Part shown: piece after piece, positions 15,761-23,932 of the stretch
How the letters are laid out: the number at the start of each line of letters is the position of its first letter
Position numbering within the stretch: the first letter of the stretch is position 1
Assembly: GCA_031296305.1 (NCBI GenBank)
Contig: JARLFZ010000036.1
Coordinates: 1-34,989, forward strand
DNA length: 34,989 nt
Origin: Occallatibacter sp.
GTDB lineage: Bacteria > Acidobacteriota > Terriglobia > Terriglobales > Acidobacteriaceae
Reading direction: 5' to 3'
Position numbers and translations under genes: made by a program
The notes under the pieces: model-generated
The model's input: only the letters and a program-made list of their open reading frames with translations
Databases searched by the model: none
Told to the model about the DNA's origin: nothing

Positions 15761-18016
15761 ATGTCTCCTCGGATAAGAAACCTCTCATCTTTTGCCGCAT
15801 TGCTTCTGCTCACCAGTTGCGGCGGCGATCTGCGCACCGCGATTCCCTCGAACGGCTCTACTACACCTGCCTTTACTACCCCTGTCGATGAGACGCATCT
15901 CGTCGCCCTCGCGGGCAACGTGCCGCTGCGGGTGCGCGCCGGTTTCGGCGAAGGTGCGATCGATGAAGGTGCGATCGGGGCGAACACGCGGCTCGAACAC
16001 ATGCTGCTTGTCCTCGAATCTTCCGCCGCGCAGCAGGCGTCGCTCGATGCCCTGGTTGAAGCGCAGCAGGATCCCAGCTCGCCGCAGTATCAGCAGTGGC
16101 TCACGCCCGCCGAGTTCGGAGCGCAGTTCGGCGTCGACGATTCCGATCTGGCGCTTGTAACGGCGTGGCTCGCGGCCCACGGATTCACGGTCGAAGAGGT
16201 CTCCGCCGGACGCCGCTTGATGGTTTTCTCCGGTACCGCAGCCCAGCTTTCCAGCGCCTTTCATACCGAGTTGCACCGCTATCGGGTTGAAGGCACGGAG
16301 CACATTACCAACACGAGCGACCCGCAGATTCCCGAGGCGCTCGCGGGCGTCGTCAGCGGCGTAGTCACGCTCAACGACTTTCGCCGCACCTCGCAAATCG
16401 CAACCCAGAAATCGTTTGCGTCGAATTCGGAATACTCCGCGGGGCCGGAATACTCCGCCGGCAGCACACATAACATTTTTCCCGCGGATTTCGCCACCAT
16501 CTACGACCTCAACTCGCTCTATAACACGGGCACCACCGGCTCCGGCGTTGCCATCGCCATTGCCGGACGCAGCAACATCAACCTTAGCGATGTCGAGACC
16601 TTCCGTTCCATCGCCGGCCTCGCTGCCAACACACCCTCGGTGATTGTCGAAGGCGCCGATCCCGGGCTGGTCACCGGCGATCAGGTCGAAGCCACTCTCG
16701 ACGTGGAATGGGGCGGTGCGGTGGCGCCGGCAGCCGCGGTGAATCTGGTGATTGCGGCTTCCACGCGAACGACGGACGGCATCGATCTCGCATCCGCGTA
16801 CATCGTGAATCACGCCACGGCGCCGGTGGTGGGCGTGAGCTACGGCTCGTGCGAACAGGAGATGGGCGCGGCGGAGCTGGCCTTCTACAACAGCCTGTGG
16901 CAGCAGGCCGCAAGCCAGGGAATGAGTGTCTTTGTGGCCTCGGGCGATGCCGGCGCGGCCGGATGCCAGCAAGGCAATGCCACCACAGGAACTTCCGCAG
17001 CGGTCAACGGGTTGTGCAGTTCTCCCTATGCCACATGCGTGGGCGGAACGGAATTCAACGAAGGCGCGCATGCGGCGCAGTATTGGTCCGCGGCGAATTC
17101 TTCGGCGTATGGTTCCGCGCTCGGCTACATTCCCGAAGCAGTCTGGAACGAGAGCGCGCTCGACGGCGGCACCGGGCTCTGGGCTTCGGGCGGCGGCGCG
17201 AGCGCCGTGTACGCGCAGCCCGCGTGGCAGCAGAACGTGAGCGGGGCGGGCGGGGCCGGTGGCATGCGTGCCGTGCCAGATGTCTCGCTTTCGGCTGCAA
17301 ATCACGACGGCTATTTCATGGTGGAGGACAACTCCTATTGGGTTGTCTCCGGCACTTCGGTCGCGGCGCAGTCGTTTGCAGGCATCATGGCCCTGGTCAC
17401 CGCCAGGGAAAACGGCAAAGGTCAGGGCAACGCGAATCCTCACCTTTATGCTTTGACGAGCGCAGTTCCCAATCCATTTCATCCCACGCCTTCGGGAAAC
17501 AACACCGTTCCCGGCGTGGAGGGATCCAGCGCAGATGGCGCGACGTACAATCTTGCCACGGGCCTGGGATCGGTGGATGGTGCACTGCTCGTCGACGGCT
17601 GGAACGCGAGTTCGCCGTCTGGCTCTGCAACCCTCGCTTTGACGTCGGTGGTGCAATCGGCGACCATCGCCGCAGGCGGCTCAGTGACAATTCAGTTCAC
17701 CGCTGTCACCGGAGGGTCGTTCGCCGGGAACGTCATTTTTTCTGTGAGCGGCCTGCCGAGTGGAGTTACGGCAGCGTGGTCCACGAATCCGCTCACGCCA
17801 GCATTGAGCACAAACACAAATAGGGCGTCGCTCAAGCTCACGGCCGCTCAGGGTACAGCCTCCGGCTCGACCAGCGTCATGGTGTCGGCAACGGGCGATG
17901 GCCTGACCGCGGAGCAAACCATCACGGTCACGGTATCCGCGCGCGCGAACGGCTGCGCAAGCTTCAGTCTGCTGCCCACGAGTTGCAGACCCCTGCCGCG
18001 CACGCCGGCGCATTAG
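15761..18016 (+). CDS. Secreted S53 (sedolisin/kumamolisin) peptidase, lipoprotein
   Basis: Sedolisins are acid-active serine-carboxyl peptidases made as zymogens. The 751-residue product has a lipoprotein signal ending LTSC (Cys20) and a pro-kumamolisin activation domain (about 45-205). The catalytic domain (about 240-610) has the Glu310/Asp314 pair in VEATLDVEW, the oxyanion Asp396 in ASGDAG, and the nucleophile Ser533 in SGTSVAAQSFAG. The C-terminal 130 residues form an Ig-like beta domain. The last 25 residues (ARANGCASFSLLPTSCRPLP onward) are basic and Cys-containing and do not continue the domain pattern. This may be a late frameshift or a repeat-derived end. Start: ATG with AAAGG seven bases upstream. 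The enzyme is probably tethered outside the cell and degrades protein at low pH. Confidence 0.9.
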   Translation: MSPRIRNLSSFAALLLLTSCGGDLRTAIPSNGSTTPAFTTPVDETHLVALAGNVPLRVRAGFGEGAIDEGAIGANTRLEHMLLVLESSAAQQASLDALVEAQQDPSSPQYQQWLTPAEFGAQFGVDDSDLALVTAWLAAHGFTVEEVSAGRRLMVFSGTAAQLSSAFHTELHRYRVEGTEHITNTSDPQIPEALAGVVSGVVTLNDFRRTSQIATQKSFASNSEYSAGPEYSAGSTHNIFPADFATIYDLNSLYNTGTTGSGVAIAIAGRSNINLSDVETFRSIAGLAANTPSVIVEGADPGLVTGDQVEATLDVEWGGAVAPAAAVNLVIAASTRTTDGIDLASAYIVNHATAPVVGVSYGSCEQEMGAAELAFYNSLWQQAASQGMSVFVASGDAGAAGCQQGNATTGTSAAVNGLCSSPYATCVGGTEFNEGAHAAQYWSAANSSAYGSALGYIPEAVWNESALDGGTGLWASGGGASAVYAQPAWQQNVSGAGGAGGMRAVPDVSLSAANHDGYFMVEDNSYWVVSGTSVAAQSFAGIMALVTARENGKGQGNANPHLYALTSAVPNPFHPTPSGNNTVPGVEGSSADGATYNLATGLGSVDGALLVDGWNASSPSGSATLALTSVVQSATIAAGGSVTIQFTAVTGGSFAGNVIFSVSGLPSGVTAAWSTNPLTPALSTNTNRASLKLTAAQGTASGSTSVMVSATGDGLTAEQTITVTVSARANGCASFSLLPTSCRPLPRTPAH

Positions 18017-18023
18017 AAAGAGC

Positions 18024-18042
18024 GGAGTTGGCGGAGTTAGGG
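18024..18042. repeat. Period-9 tract after the sedolisin gene
   Basis: GGAGTTGGC and GGAGTTAGG stand in tandem just after the sedolisin stop and before the convergent isomerase gene. This is the complement-strand form of the AACTCCGCC family. Confidence 0.6.
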
Positions 18043-18057
18043 CTGGCGCAAGAGCAA

Positions 18058-18879
18058 TTACTCAAACAGCGCGAAGGCTTCCTTGATCTGGTCAGGGAGT
18101 GTTGCATGCGCTTCCGGCAGCGAAGAGCTGATCTCGAGCACCGTCGCGGGAGGCGTCCCGAGCGCTTGCAGGGCCTTTGCCGTAGCCGGCCAGTTGATCG
18201 TGCCGCCGCCGGGCCACAGGTGCTCATCTTTCATCCCGTGGTTGTCGTGCACATGCACCGTGCAAATGCGGTCGCCCAGAGTTCGAATCGCGTCCGCCGT
18301 TCCCACCGTGATATTGGCGTGGCCGAGATCCAGGCAAACACCCACATTGGTCAGGTGCCCCATTTGGAGAATCAGCACCAGATGCTCCGGCGTTGTGGCC
18401 TCACTCAGCAGGTTTTCCACCAGCAGGCTTACGCCGAGCGGCCGCGCAAAGGCGCCCAGGTGTTCCAGTGCGGTGTGCGCATATTCAATGGTGCGCGGCG
18501 ACCACTCATCGTCGCGCTCGCCAAGGTGCACCACAAGATTGCGCAGAGGGATGTGCTCCGCCGCTTCGAGCGCACGCTTGATCTCGTCCATGGCGTCGAT
18601 GCGCCGCGCCTTATCGGGGTGCAGCACATTCACCGCAGGTGCGCCGGCACGGCCCATCTCGCGGTCGGGATAAAGCGGTGCATGCATCGAAAAGGGCTGG
18701 AGCGAGTTGGAGCGGAACCACTCGGCCAGCTCGGCCACGTGCTCGCGGCTGGTGTAGTCGAAATGCTGGCGCGCGGCAAAGATCTCCACCGCCTGCGCGC
18801 CGGAGCGCTCAGCGAGCTCAAGCAGCCCCGGATGCAGACGGTGATTCAGGAACAGATGAGTCGACAGAACGCGCAGCAT
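18058..18879 (-). CDS. Sugar phosphate isomerase/epimerase family (AP endonuclease 2 TIM barrel)
   Basis: This is a 273-residue cytoplasmic TIM-barrel protein. Metal-binding residues expected for the family are visible: His66 (SMHAP), His118 (VVHLGE), Glu155 (LLVENL), Asp184 and His187 (CLDLGHA), His209/His211 (VHVHDNHG), His220 (KDEHLWPGGG) and Glu249 (VLEIS). These match xylose-isomerase-like and endonuclease IV-like folds. The exact substrate (a sugar, inosose or sugar phosphate) cannot be read. It converges with the sedolisin gene and is divergent from the phosphatase gene. A purine-rich AAGGGG lies 11 bases before the ATG, somewhat far. Confidence 0.85.
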   Translation of the reverse strand: MLRVLSTHLFLNHRLHPGLLELAERSGAQAVEIFAARQHFDYTSREHVAELAEWFRSNSLQPFSMHAPLYPDREMGRAGAPAVNVLHPDKARRIDAMDEIKRALEAAEHIPLRNLVVHLGERDDEWSPRTIEYAHTALEHLGAFARPLGVSLLVENLLSEATTPEHLVLILQMGHLTNVGVCLDLGHANITVGTADAIRTLGDRICTVHVHDNHGMKDEHLWPGGGTINWPATAKALQALGTPPATVLEISSSLPEAHATLPDQIKEAFALFE

Positions 18880-19096
18880 CTTTGCGTTGCCCCTTGCGCC
18901 GGATCGTCATGAACCCCAAACCGAACGCTTCCTCTATTCTCGCATTTTGACGAGGGTTCCCGACCGGTGTGCTGCTTGTGCCGCAACCCCAGTCGAGTTT
19001 CGGTTTCCTCGGGACAATCACCCCGCGCCCACCGTCTATCATCGAAACTATCGCGGCGCGCTAGCGCGCCAATCCGTTTTTCGGGGGTCTGAACGC

Positions 19097-19585
19097 GTGG
19101 ACTCAGTGTTTTGGATTAAAGGAAGTCCGCGGGTGCCACTGGCCATTGTGCTTTGCCCATACGGTGGCAGCATTCTCAAAGATGAACTGCGCGAGATTGC
19201 GCGGAGCGGGGTCCAGACGCTCGTCTCCCTGCTTGAGCCGGAGGAAGCCGATTGGCTTGGCCTCGCCGAGGAGGGTGCGATTGCCGAGCAGTTAGGCATG
19301 CACTTTATTTCTCATCCCATTCAGGACGTTCATGTGCCGGTAAATGTGCACCTGTTCAGAAAGTTCGTGTCGGGTCTGGCCGAGCGCCTTCGCGCCGGAG
19401 AACGCATCGGCATGCACTGCCGAGGAAGCATTGGCCGGGCGCCGCTGACCGCGGCTTGCACAATGATCCACCTCGGCTGGGACGCAAAGGACGCTCTGGA
19501 AGCCATCCAGACGACGCGGGGCCACGAGATTCCCGATACTGCGGAACAGTTGCGCTGGGTTCTGAAGTACAAAGCGCAGCCGTGA
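19097..19585 (+). CDS. Dual-specificity/tyrosine phosphatase-like protein
   Basis: The frame contains the Cys-phosphatase P-loop MHCRGSIGRAPLTAA, with nucleophile Cys108 and Arg114 in HCX5R, and a likely general acid Asp77 in HPIQDVHVP. These enzymes dephosphorylate phosphotyrosine or other phosphoesters through a Cys-phosphate intermediate. I chose GTG at 19097 (GGGGGT nine bases upstream), giving 162 residues, because the open frame further upstream (to 18887) is low-complexity and basic and unlike the family. No ATG fits. The stop overlaps the next gene's GTG, so the two proteins are probably made together. The substrate is unknown. Confidence 0.75.
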   Translation: MDSVFWIKGSPRVPLAIVLCPYGGSILKDELREIARSGVQTLVSLLEPEEADWLGLAEEGAIAEQLGMHFISHPIQDVHVPVNVHLFRKFVSGLAERLRAGERIGMHCRGSIGRAPLTAACTMIHLGWDAKDALEAIQTTRGHEIPDTAEQLRWVLKYKAQP

Positions 19586-20184
19586 GCGAGAGATTGCCCA
19601 ACCCGATCCGCGGCCCGATTATCGACCTGAGCTTTCCGCACCACTGGCAAGCCGAAATCCTGGCTGCGCGGCCGCTGATTTTGCCGCCGCGTCATTTCGT
19701 GTATCCGCGCGCGGCCGAGGAGGTAGAACGCGGCGCGCTCGAAGTGATGATTCGTCCCGACGCGCCGAATGCGCAACCTTTTCTCGCCACGTGCGCCCTG
19801 GGATTTCGCGATCCTGCCGCTCCCACCGGCTTCTGGTCCACTCCAGATCCAGAAAGAGTCTGTGCCGTCGCAGGAGGCTACGCCTACTTGATCGACACTG
19901 CCGCACCCGAGCGCTTCGCGATGATTCCGTACCGGCCTGTGCTGGAAGTGCGTGCGGTGGTTGCGGAAGGCCTGCTCCTGTTCGTCGGTCATCATTCCAT
20001 TCTCGCGTGGGGATCGAGCGGGCAGGCGTGGGAGTCGGCGAAGCTTTCCGATGAAGGCGTTACCATTGCCGGCATCGACGGCGGCGTACTGCGCGGAGAA
20101 GGCTGGGAGATGATGAGCGACCGGGAGAAGCCGTTCGCGATTGATTTGCGAACTGGATTTTTGCTTCCCGCAAGCGTTCGCTGA
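19582..20184 (+). CDS. Unknown protein coupled to the phosphatase
   Basis: This 200-residue protein is not recognised. Its GTG start overlaps the phosphatase stop (GTGA), pointing to translational coupling and a shared process. The sequence is soluble and beta-rich with many Gly-bounded short strands (FVGHHSILAWGSSGQAW, VTIAGIDGGVLRGEGWEMM). This resembles a WD- or beta-barrel-like sensor or binding fold, but no named motif is visible. It contains no signal peptide or membrane segment. The gene ends 3 bp before the convergent glycosyltransferase gene. Confidence 0.7.
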   Translation: MSERLPNPIRGPIIDLSFPHHWQAEILAARPLILPPRHFVYPRAAEEVERGALEVMIRPDAPNAQPFLATCALGFRDPAAPTGFWSTPDPERVCAVAGGYAYLIDTAAPERFAMIPYRPVLEVRAVVAEGLLLFVGHHSILAWGSSGQAWESAKLSDEGVTIAGIDGGVLRGEGWEMMSDREKPFAIDLRTGFLLPASVR

Positions 20185-20186
20185 TC

Positions 20187-21371
20187 TCAATCGGCAGCCG
20201 CGCTCTGTTGCGCCGCAGGAGTAAGCCGCTGGTACGCCGCGTAGACACCCTCAAAGACTGAATCCCAGCTCGCGGTCAGCGCATAAGCGCGCGCGGCCCG
20301 GCGCATCTCGGCGTGGCGATCGGGGTCGGCAAGGATCTCTCGAATCGCAGGCGTGAATTGATCGTCGGGCACGATGCGGCCGGTCTCGCCGTCGCGCACG
20401 ATGGTACGCGGCCCTCCGTCGGGGGTAACGATGGCGGGCACGCCGCTGGCCAGCGCCTCCAGCACCACGTTGCCAAAAGTATCGGTGTGCGAGGGAAAAA
20501 CAAAAAGGTCCATGTTGGCATAGGCGCGGGAAAGCTCTTCGCCGCGCAGCACGCCGGTAAATTCCGCCTGCGGCATGCGCTCGCGTAGCCAGGCCTCGTC
20601 GCCACCGTGACCAACGATAAGAAACTTTTCTTTGTTATGGTTGAGCGCGTGCTCGATCTCAGCCAGCAACCCGATGTTCTTTTCGACGGAAAGGCGCCCG
20701 ACGAAGCCGAGGACGCGGACCGGATCTTCAGGATCGCGCGTTCGTTTCGCGGGATGAAAGAGCTCGGCATCGACGCCGCGCGGCATCAGAAAGCAGGGCC
20801 GGCCCGTCTTGCTCTCAAGCAGCGCGCATAGTTCCGGGTTGGGAGCGAAGAGGACTTTTGCCTTGCGATAAAACCAGGCCGCGGTCGCCATCGCGAGGTC
20901 TTCAACCTTCCGGCCGGTCGCGGCGGAGTGGCGCCTCGGCAGCAGGCGCAGGAACCAGTCGGCGCGCTGCACCGCGTATTCATGTACATTGGTGTGCCAA
21001 CTCGCTGCCAGTGGCAGCGCGAGTTGATGCGCCAGAGCCGCGCCCAGCAGACCGACCTCGCTGGGGCCGGTAATGTGAATCAGATCGGGCTGAAACCGCT
21101 CCAGCACATCGGCTATCAAAGGCACGTGGCGCAGAAATGCGGGATCGAAGCGCAAATCCTTTTCAAGAGCGAAGGAAAGAAAACCACGCGGCAACTCAAG
21201 GGTCCAAACATTGCCGTCTTCCACAAGGGCTTGCGGCCTGTCGCCGGCGCGCACGCAAAGAAAGGGAAGATTGCGCCGCCGCGCGAAAGCCTCAAAGTGG
21301 CGGCTGGTATGGGCGACCCCGTTCACCTCGTGGAAGGAATCGGGAAAATACGCGACGCGCGGTGCGGTCAT
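20187..21371 (-). CDS. Family 4 (GT-B) glycosyltransferase
   Basis: The 394-residue product has the two Rossmann-like halves of GT-B enzymes. The N-terminal acceptor half starts RVAYFPDSFHEVNGVAHTSR with ASWHTNVHEYA. The C-terminal donor half has GFVGRLSVEKNIGLL, LIVGHGGDE, and PSHTDTFGNVVLEALASG, the E-X7-E-like region with Asp in the first position, then VTPDGGPRTIV. It resembles MgtA/PimB-like mannosyl- or glucosyltransferases acting on lipid acceptors at the membrane. The sugar and acceptor are not readable. The leader up to the ATG consists of period-9 repeat units, with no clear ribosome-binding site. A PHP-type gene lies just upstream, co-directional. Confidence 0.9.
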   Translation of the reverse strand: MTAPRVAYFPDSFHEVNGVAHTSRHFEAFARRRNLPFLCVRAGDRPQALVEDGNVWTLELPRGFLSFALEKDLRFDPAFLRHVPLIADVLERFQPDLIHITGPSEVGLLGAALAHQLALPLAASWHTNVHEYAVQRADWFLRLLPRRHSAATGRKVEDLAMATAAWFYRKAKVLFAPNPELCALLESKTGRPCFLMPRGVDAELFHPAKRTRDPEDPVRVLGFVGRLSVEKNIGLLAEIEHALNHNKEKFLIVGHGGDEAWLRERMPQAEFTGVLRGEELSRAYANMDLFVFPSHTDTFGNVVLEALASGVPAIVTPDGGPRTIVRDGETGRIVPDDQFTPAIREILADPDRHAEMRRAARAYALTASWDSVFEGVYAAYQRLTPAAQQSAAAD

Positions 21372-21375
21372 GTTC

Positions 21376-21416
21376 TTAGCGGTGCTAGCGGAGTTAGCGG
21401 TGTTAGCGGAGTTAGG
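21376..21416. repeat. Period-9 tract forming the glycosyltransferase leader
   Basis: TTAGC is followed by GGTGCTAGC, GGAGTTAGC, GGTGTTAGC and GGAGTTAGG, running to within five bases of the start codon. A shorter piece of the same family lies at 21569-21590 (ACTAACTCCGCTAACTCCGC), just below the stop of the next gene. Confidence 0.8.
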
Positions 21417-21520
21417 GCGATTGCTTTTGCGGACGCCGCTATGGCTGCAAATGCGAGCATAGTCAATAAAGAAACTGCGTATCCATCGACTCCGTTTGCC
21501 GGCGAGAACGCGGCAAACTC

Positions 21521-21535
21521 CGCTCAGGATGACAA
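21521..21535 (+). repeat. Partial CTCAGGATGACA-type element
   Basis: CGCTCAGGATGACAA matches the end of the longer element at 26344-26391. It sits in the gap between the glycosyltransferase and PHP-type genes, next to period-9 units. Confidence 0.6.
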
Positions 21536-21597
21536 TTTTACTTCTATCGCGAATTTCTGAGAGTGGACACTAACTCCGCTAACTCCGCTGTTTTCCC

Positions 21598-22758
21598 TCA
21601 AGATTCCAGTTCGCCGAGCGCCAGACGCAACTCGTCGGACTCGCTCCAGGCCATGCGCAATCCGCCGGACAGCAGGCCCCGACCCATGAGCTGCACCATC
21701 GCAAGGCCCCAGCGCATGACTAGCGGAGCCGCGCCGCTGGGCCATAGCTCGCTCAAAGGACGAACCACGCCGTTCGCGTCTGGATGGTAGACACGATTAT
21801 CCCAGGTGCGTGAGCCCTGCGGAAACTCGGGATAATGACGGATGGCATCGACGGTCGCTTGCAGAATCCGATGTTTCCAAGGCTCGGCGTACTGCGGCAT
21901 AAAAAGCACCTGGCTTTTCTTTTCGCGCCGCACCTCGTGCACGAACTCGGTGAACGTGGTCGCGTTGGTGAGGTTGATATTCGCGTTCGGCTCCACGCCG
22001 TGACGGTCGCCGCCGGCTATCAGCAGCATATTCCACTTTTCTGCCAGGCGCCGCACCGCGCGGTTCTCGTCCCAGTTGCGCAGGCCGTTCAGCTCCAGCG
22101 CGTGAAAATACGCGCCGTTCTTCTGCAAGAATTCGTTCACCAGGAACTGATGTTTTTCCTTGCCGATCAGGTACAAATCCCACAAGGGATGGTTGAAGAC
22201 CAAGAGCACATTCGGCTCCTGGTTCAAGGCCACCAGGATCTCGGTCAGGCGCGCATCGCTGGGGTTGGCGGTGTATTTCTCGAGAGTCGCCATCCACTCG
22301 GCCGCGCGCGCGCTGGGCAGATTATGCACGCCCAGATGGAACGACTGCATGCCGCCATAGGGCGCGCTCCACTCTACTGAAACCGGGATCTGCCGTGCGC
22401 TGGGCACGGTGCGCAGAAGCATGGGCGCCTTGATGTTGTCGTGATCGGTGATGGAAACCATCGCTCCCAGGCCGAGCTTCTCGATCTGCCTCTTTTCCAG
22501 GTCGAAGGCCAGCTTCGGTGTCATCGGAGGCGTCCAATAACTGGCCGCATAATTAATGCGCACGCCATGAAACTGCTCGGCGCGGCGCTCCAGGCGCGAG
22601 AGCAAAGGCCGCATCACCGGGAACTGGTTGCCGAAGTTGGCCAGGAAATCCAGCGTCTCAGACGATTGATTCGTATGACTGTGCAGCGACACGCCGGTCC
22701 GGAAGTCCTTTGCGGCGCCCGTGTCACGCCACAAGTACGAGATAGTGGATGTCGGCAT
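21598..22758 (-). CDS. PHP-type metal-dependent phosphoesterase-like protein
   Basis: The 386-residue product has the spaced His/Asp signature of a PHP domain: SLHSHT (His26, His28), SITDHDN (Asp105, His106), VFNHPLWD (His190) and GGDRHG (Asp251, His253). PHP proteins bind two or three metal ions and often hydrolyse phosphoesters. The C-terminal 130 residues (VLFMPQYAEPWKHRILQATV onward) are not recognised; they include a hydrophobic helix around MRWGLAMVQLMGRGLLSGG that could touch the membrane. The start at 22756-22758 is set by GGAGGAG five bases upstream; an ATG 24 bases earlier lacks one. The neighbouring glycosyltransferase suggests a link to envelope glycan or lipid metabolism. Confidence 0.75.
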   Translation of the reverse strand: MPTSTISYLWRDTGAAKDFRTGVSLHSHTNQSSETLDFLANFGNQFPVMRPLLSRLERRAEQFHGVRINYAASYWTPPMTPKLAFDLEKRQIEKLGLGAMVSITDHDNIKAPMLLRTVPSARQIPVSVEWSAPYGGMQSFHLGVHNLPSARAAEWMATLEKYTANPSDARLTEILVALNQEPNVLLVFNHPLWDLYLIGKEKHQFLVNEFLQKNGAYFHALELNGLRNWDENRAVRRLAEKWNMLLIAGGDRHGVEPNANINLTNATTFTEFVHEVRREKKSQVLFMPQYAEPWKHRILQATVDAIRHYPEFPQGSRTWDNRVYHPDANGVVRPLSELWPSGAAPLVMRWGLAMVQLMGRGLLSGGLRMAWSESDELRLALGELES

Positions 22759-23096
22759 TTCAGCTCCTCCGTCAATCTTCAATAGATGTTCGGATTTCCA
22801 CAGTTAGTATCGGGCCCAAGCCGTAAATATCCGGTTAAGAGGCGGCGAATTGCCCTTCAATTGATGCTACAGCGGAATCAAGTAAGTTACCAAGATACTG
22901 AAATATAGGGGTGAAAAGCCCAAATCGCCGCCGAAACGGGCTGCCCCACGATGCTGCGCGGAGAGTCTCATCAACTCGAGTGCGGACCCCGCTCGGCATG
23001 TTCTGTTCCAAAGCGGTGGGTGGGCGAGGCGGCGAGATTTTCGCTGCCAGACTGCGACTGGAGGCTTCGCTCGGAGCCGATACGAGTGAAGGACCA

Positions 23097-23119
23097 GGTA
23101 CCCACCCCCCTCTCCCCCC
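23097..23119 (-). repeat. G-rich purine element, copy 2
   Basis: Read on the minus strand this is G6-AGA-G6 followed by TGGGTACC, matching the copy at 12664-12686 in 22 of 23 positions. Upstream on the same strand, at about 23183-23195, ATATGTCCTTTC corresponds to ATAAGTCCTTT in the other copy. Confidence 0.8.
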
Positions 23120-23154
23120 ACTATTTCTGTAAGCAAATACTCTGTTTTCACGAC

Positions 23155-23179
23155 TTTACGCGAGGCGCTGCCGCGTAAA
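23155..23179. repeat. Perfect 8-bp inverted repeat next to the G-rich element
   Basis: TTTACGCG and CGCGTAAA are separated by the nine bases AGGCGCTGC. It lies between the G-rich tract and the ATATGTCCTTT motif and could be an RNA hairpin or a protein-binding site belonging to the element. Confidence 0.6.
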
Positions 23180-23347
23180 TATCTGAAAGGACATATAGTT
23201 GCTTGCAGAAATTAGACAACAAACGGGTTAGAGGCGTGGGGCAGGTTTCAGGGATCAGGGTGCGTCGAGCCGCGCTCCCTGCTTCGTTGAAAATAGTGTG
23301 CGCCGGGAGGGGGAAATTATATGCAAAATGGCGGCGGGAAATTTCTT

Positions 23348-23370
23348 GGGTGGGTTAGGGGTGGGAGGGG
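23348..23370 (+). other. G-quadruplex-type motif
   Basis: Five G-runs, G3-T-G3-TTA-G4-T-G3-A-G4, have loops of 1, 3, 1 and 1 bases, a pattern expected to fold into a stable parallel quadruplex. It lies about 70 bp beyond the stop of the ASCH gene. The G-rich strand is opposite to that gene's coding strand. Confidence 0.6.
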
Positions 23371-23437
23371 CGTTATTCGGGGCTTATGTTGTCGCAGCCG
23401 TGTAAATCGCTCATAGTGAGGACTTGGATTAATATCG

Positions 23438-23932
23438 TTACTCGTGTGCAGGGTTTTTTCGCGCCGACCGAATCGGGGAGGGATACCTCTTTGCGGATTC
23501 GGGCCGACATCGTTTTAGCAGGATCTCAACTTCTTCTGCTTGCAGACGCTTGAAGAACTGCGGCGGATGGAAGCCCGCGAGGTCCTGCCTCATCGTTTTC
23601 AGGTCAGGGGCGGGCAAAACCGCGCAGGCCCGAGTTAACACGATCGCATATCCCTTGTTGCAGCCCCTGAAGTATTCGTCAAAATCTGCTTTGGAGATGC
23701 CGACCCCATCCGAGAATTCGGACCAAAGTCCTTTGATATCTCGTTCATGGATGCGGTGAATCCGTGCGGTTCCTTCGACTCGCGCCGTTGGAACTTTTGA
23801 ATAAAGCCAAACCCTCGTGCCAACTCCCGCTCGGACTCTTCGCCGGCGAAGTTCAACGGTCTTGGTCCCGTCCAAAATAGCTTTCGTGTAGGCGGGTGCC
23901 AAGGAGATCAGGATGTCAAGACAATCGGACAT
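23438..23932 (-). CDS. ASCH (PUA-like) domain protein
   Basis: The 164-residue product begins with an ASCH domain: LISLAPAYTKAILDGTKTVE includes the family motif GXKXXEXR (22-29, completed by LR), followed by strands VGTRVWLYSKVP and VEGTARIHRIHE, and later HPPQFFKRL. ASCH domains are PUA-like folds thought to bind RNA or modified bases. The last 30 residues are basic (KRCRPESAKRYPSPIRSARK) and could touch nucleic acid. The ATG has AAGGAAG five to six bases upstream and lies 17 bp inside the end of the preceding GNAT-PIN gene, so translation is probably coupled. Sequence here is A+T-richer than the flanks. A toxin-antitoxin, defence or RNA-processing role is inference. Confidence 0.85.
   Translation of the reverse strand: MSDCLDILISLAPAYTKAILDGTKTVELRRRRVRAGVGTRVWLYSKVPTARVEGTARIHRIHERDIKGLWSEFSDGVGISKADFDEYFRGCNKGYAIVLTRACAVLPAPDLKTMRQDLAGFHPPQFFKRLQAEEVEILLKRCRPESAKRYPSPIRSARKNPAHE

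Larger units (their letters stand above)
22759..23437. other. Gene-free, repeat-rich stretch
   Basis: No convincing gene is seen in these 679 bases. They hold the second copy of the G-rich purine element (23097-23119), a perfect 8-bp inverted repeat (23155-23179), and a G-quadruplex-type run (23348-23370). A minus-strand open frame at 22867-23151 is composed largely of the element and of low-complexity sequence, and is not accepted as a gene. Confidence 0.7.

Noticed and set aside
15785..17656. A 623-codon open frame opposite the sedolisin gene
   Set aside because: Its composition is that of an antisense shadow, and the plus strand has a complete catalytic set.
18887..19096. N-terminal extension of the phosphatase frame
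   Set aside because: It is Arg/Pro/Cys-rich and without family similarity, and it overlaps the leader of the divergent isomerase gene.
22867..23151. A 94-residue open frame on the minus strand
   Set aside because: It runs through the G-rich repeat element (encoding Gly-Gly-Glu-Gly-Gly-Gly) and lacks a ribosome-binding site or recognisable protein pattern.
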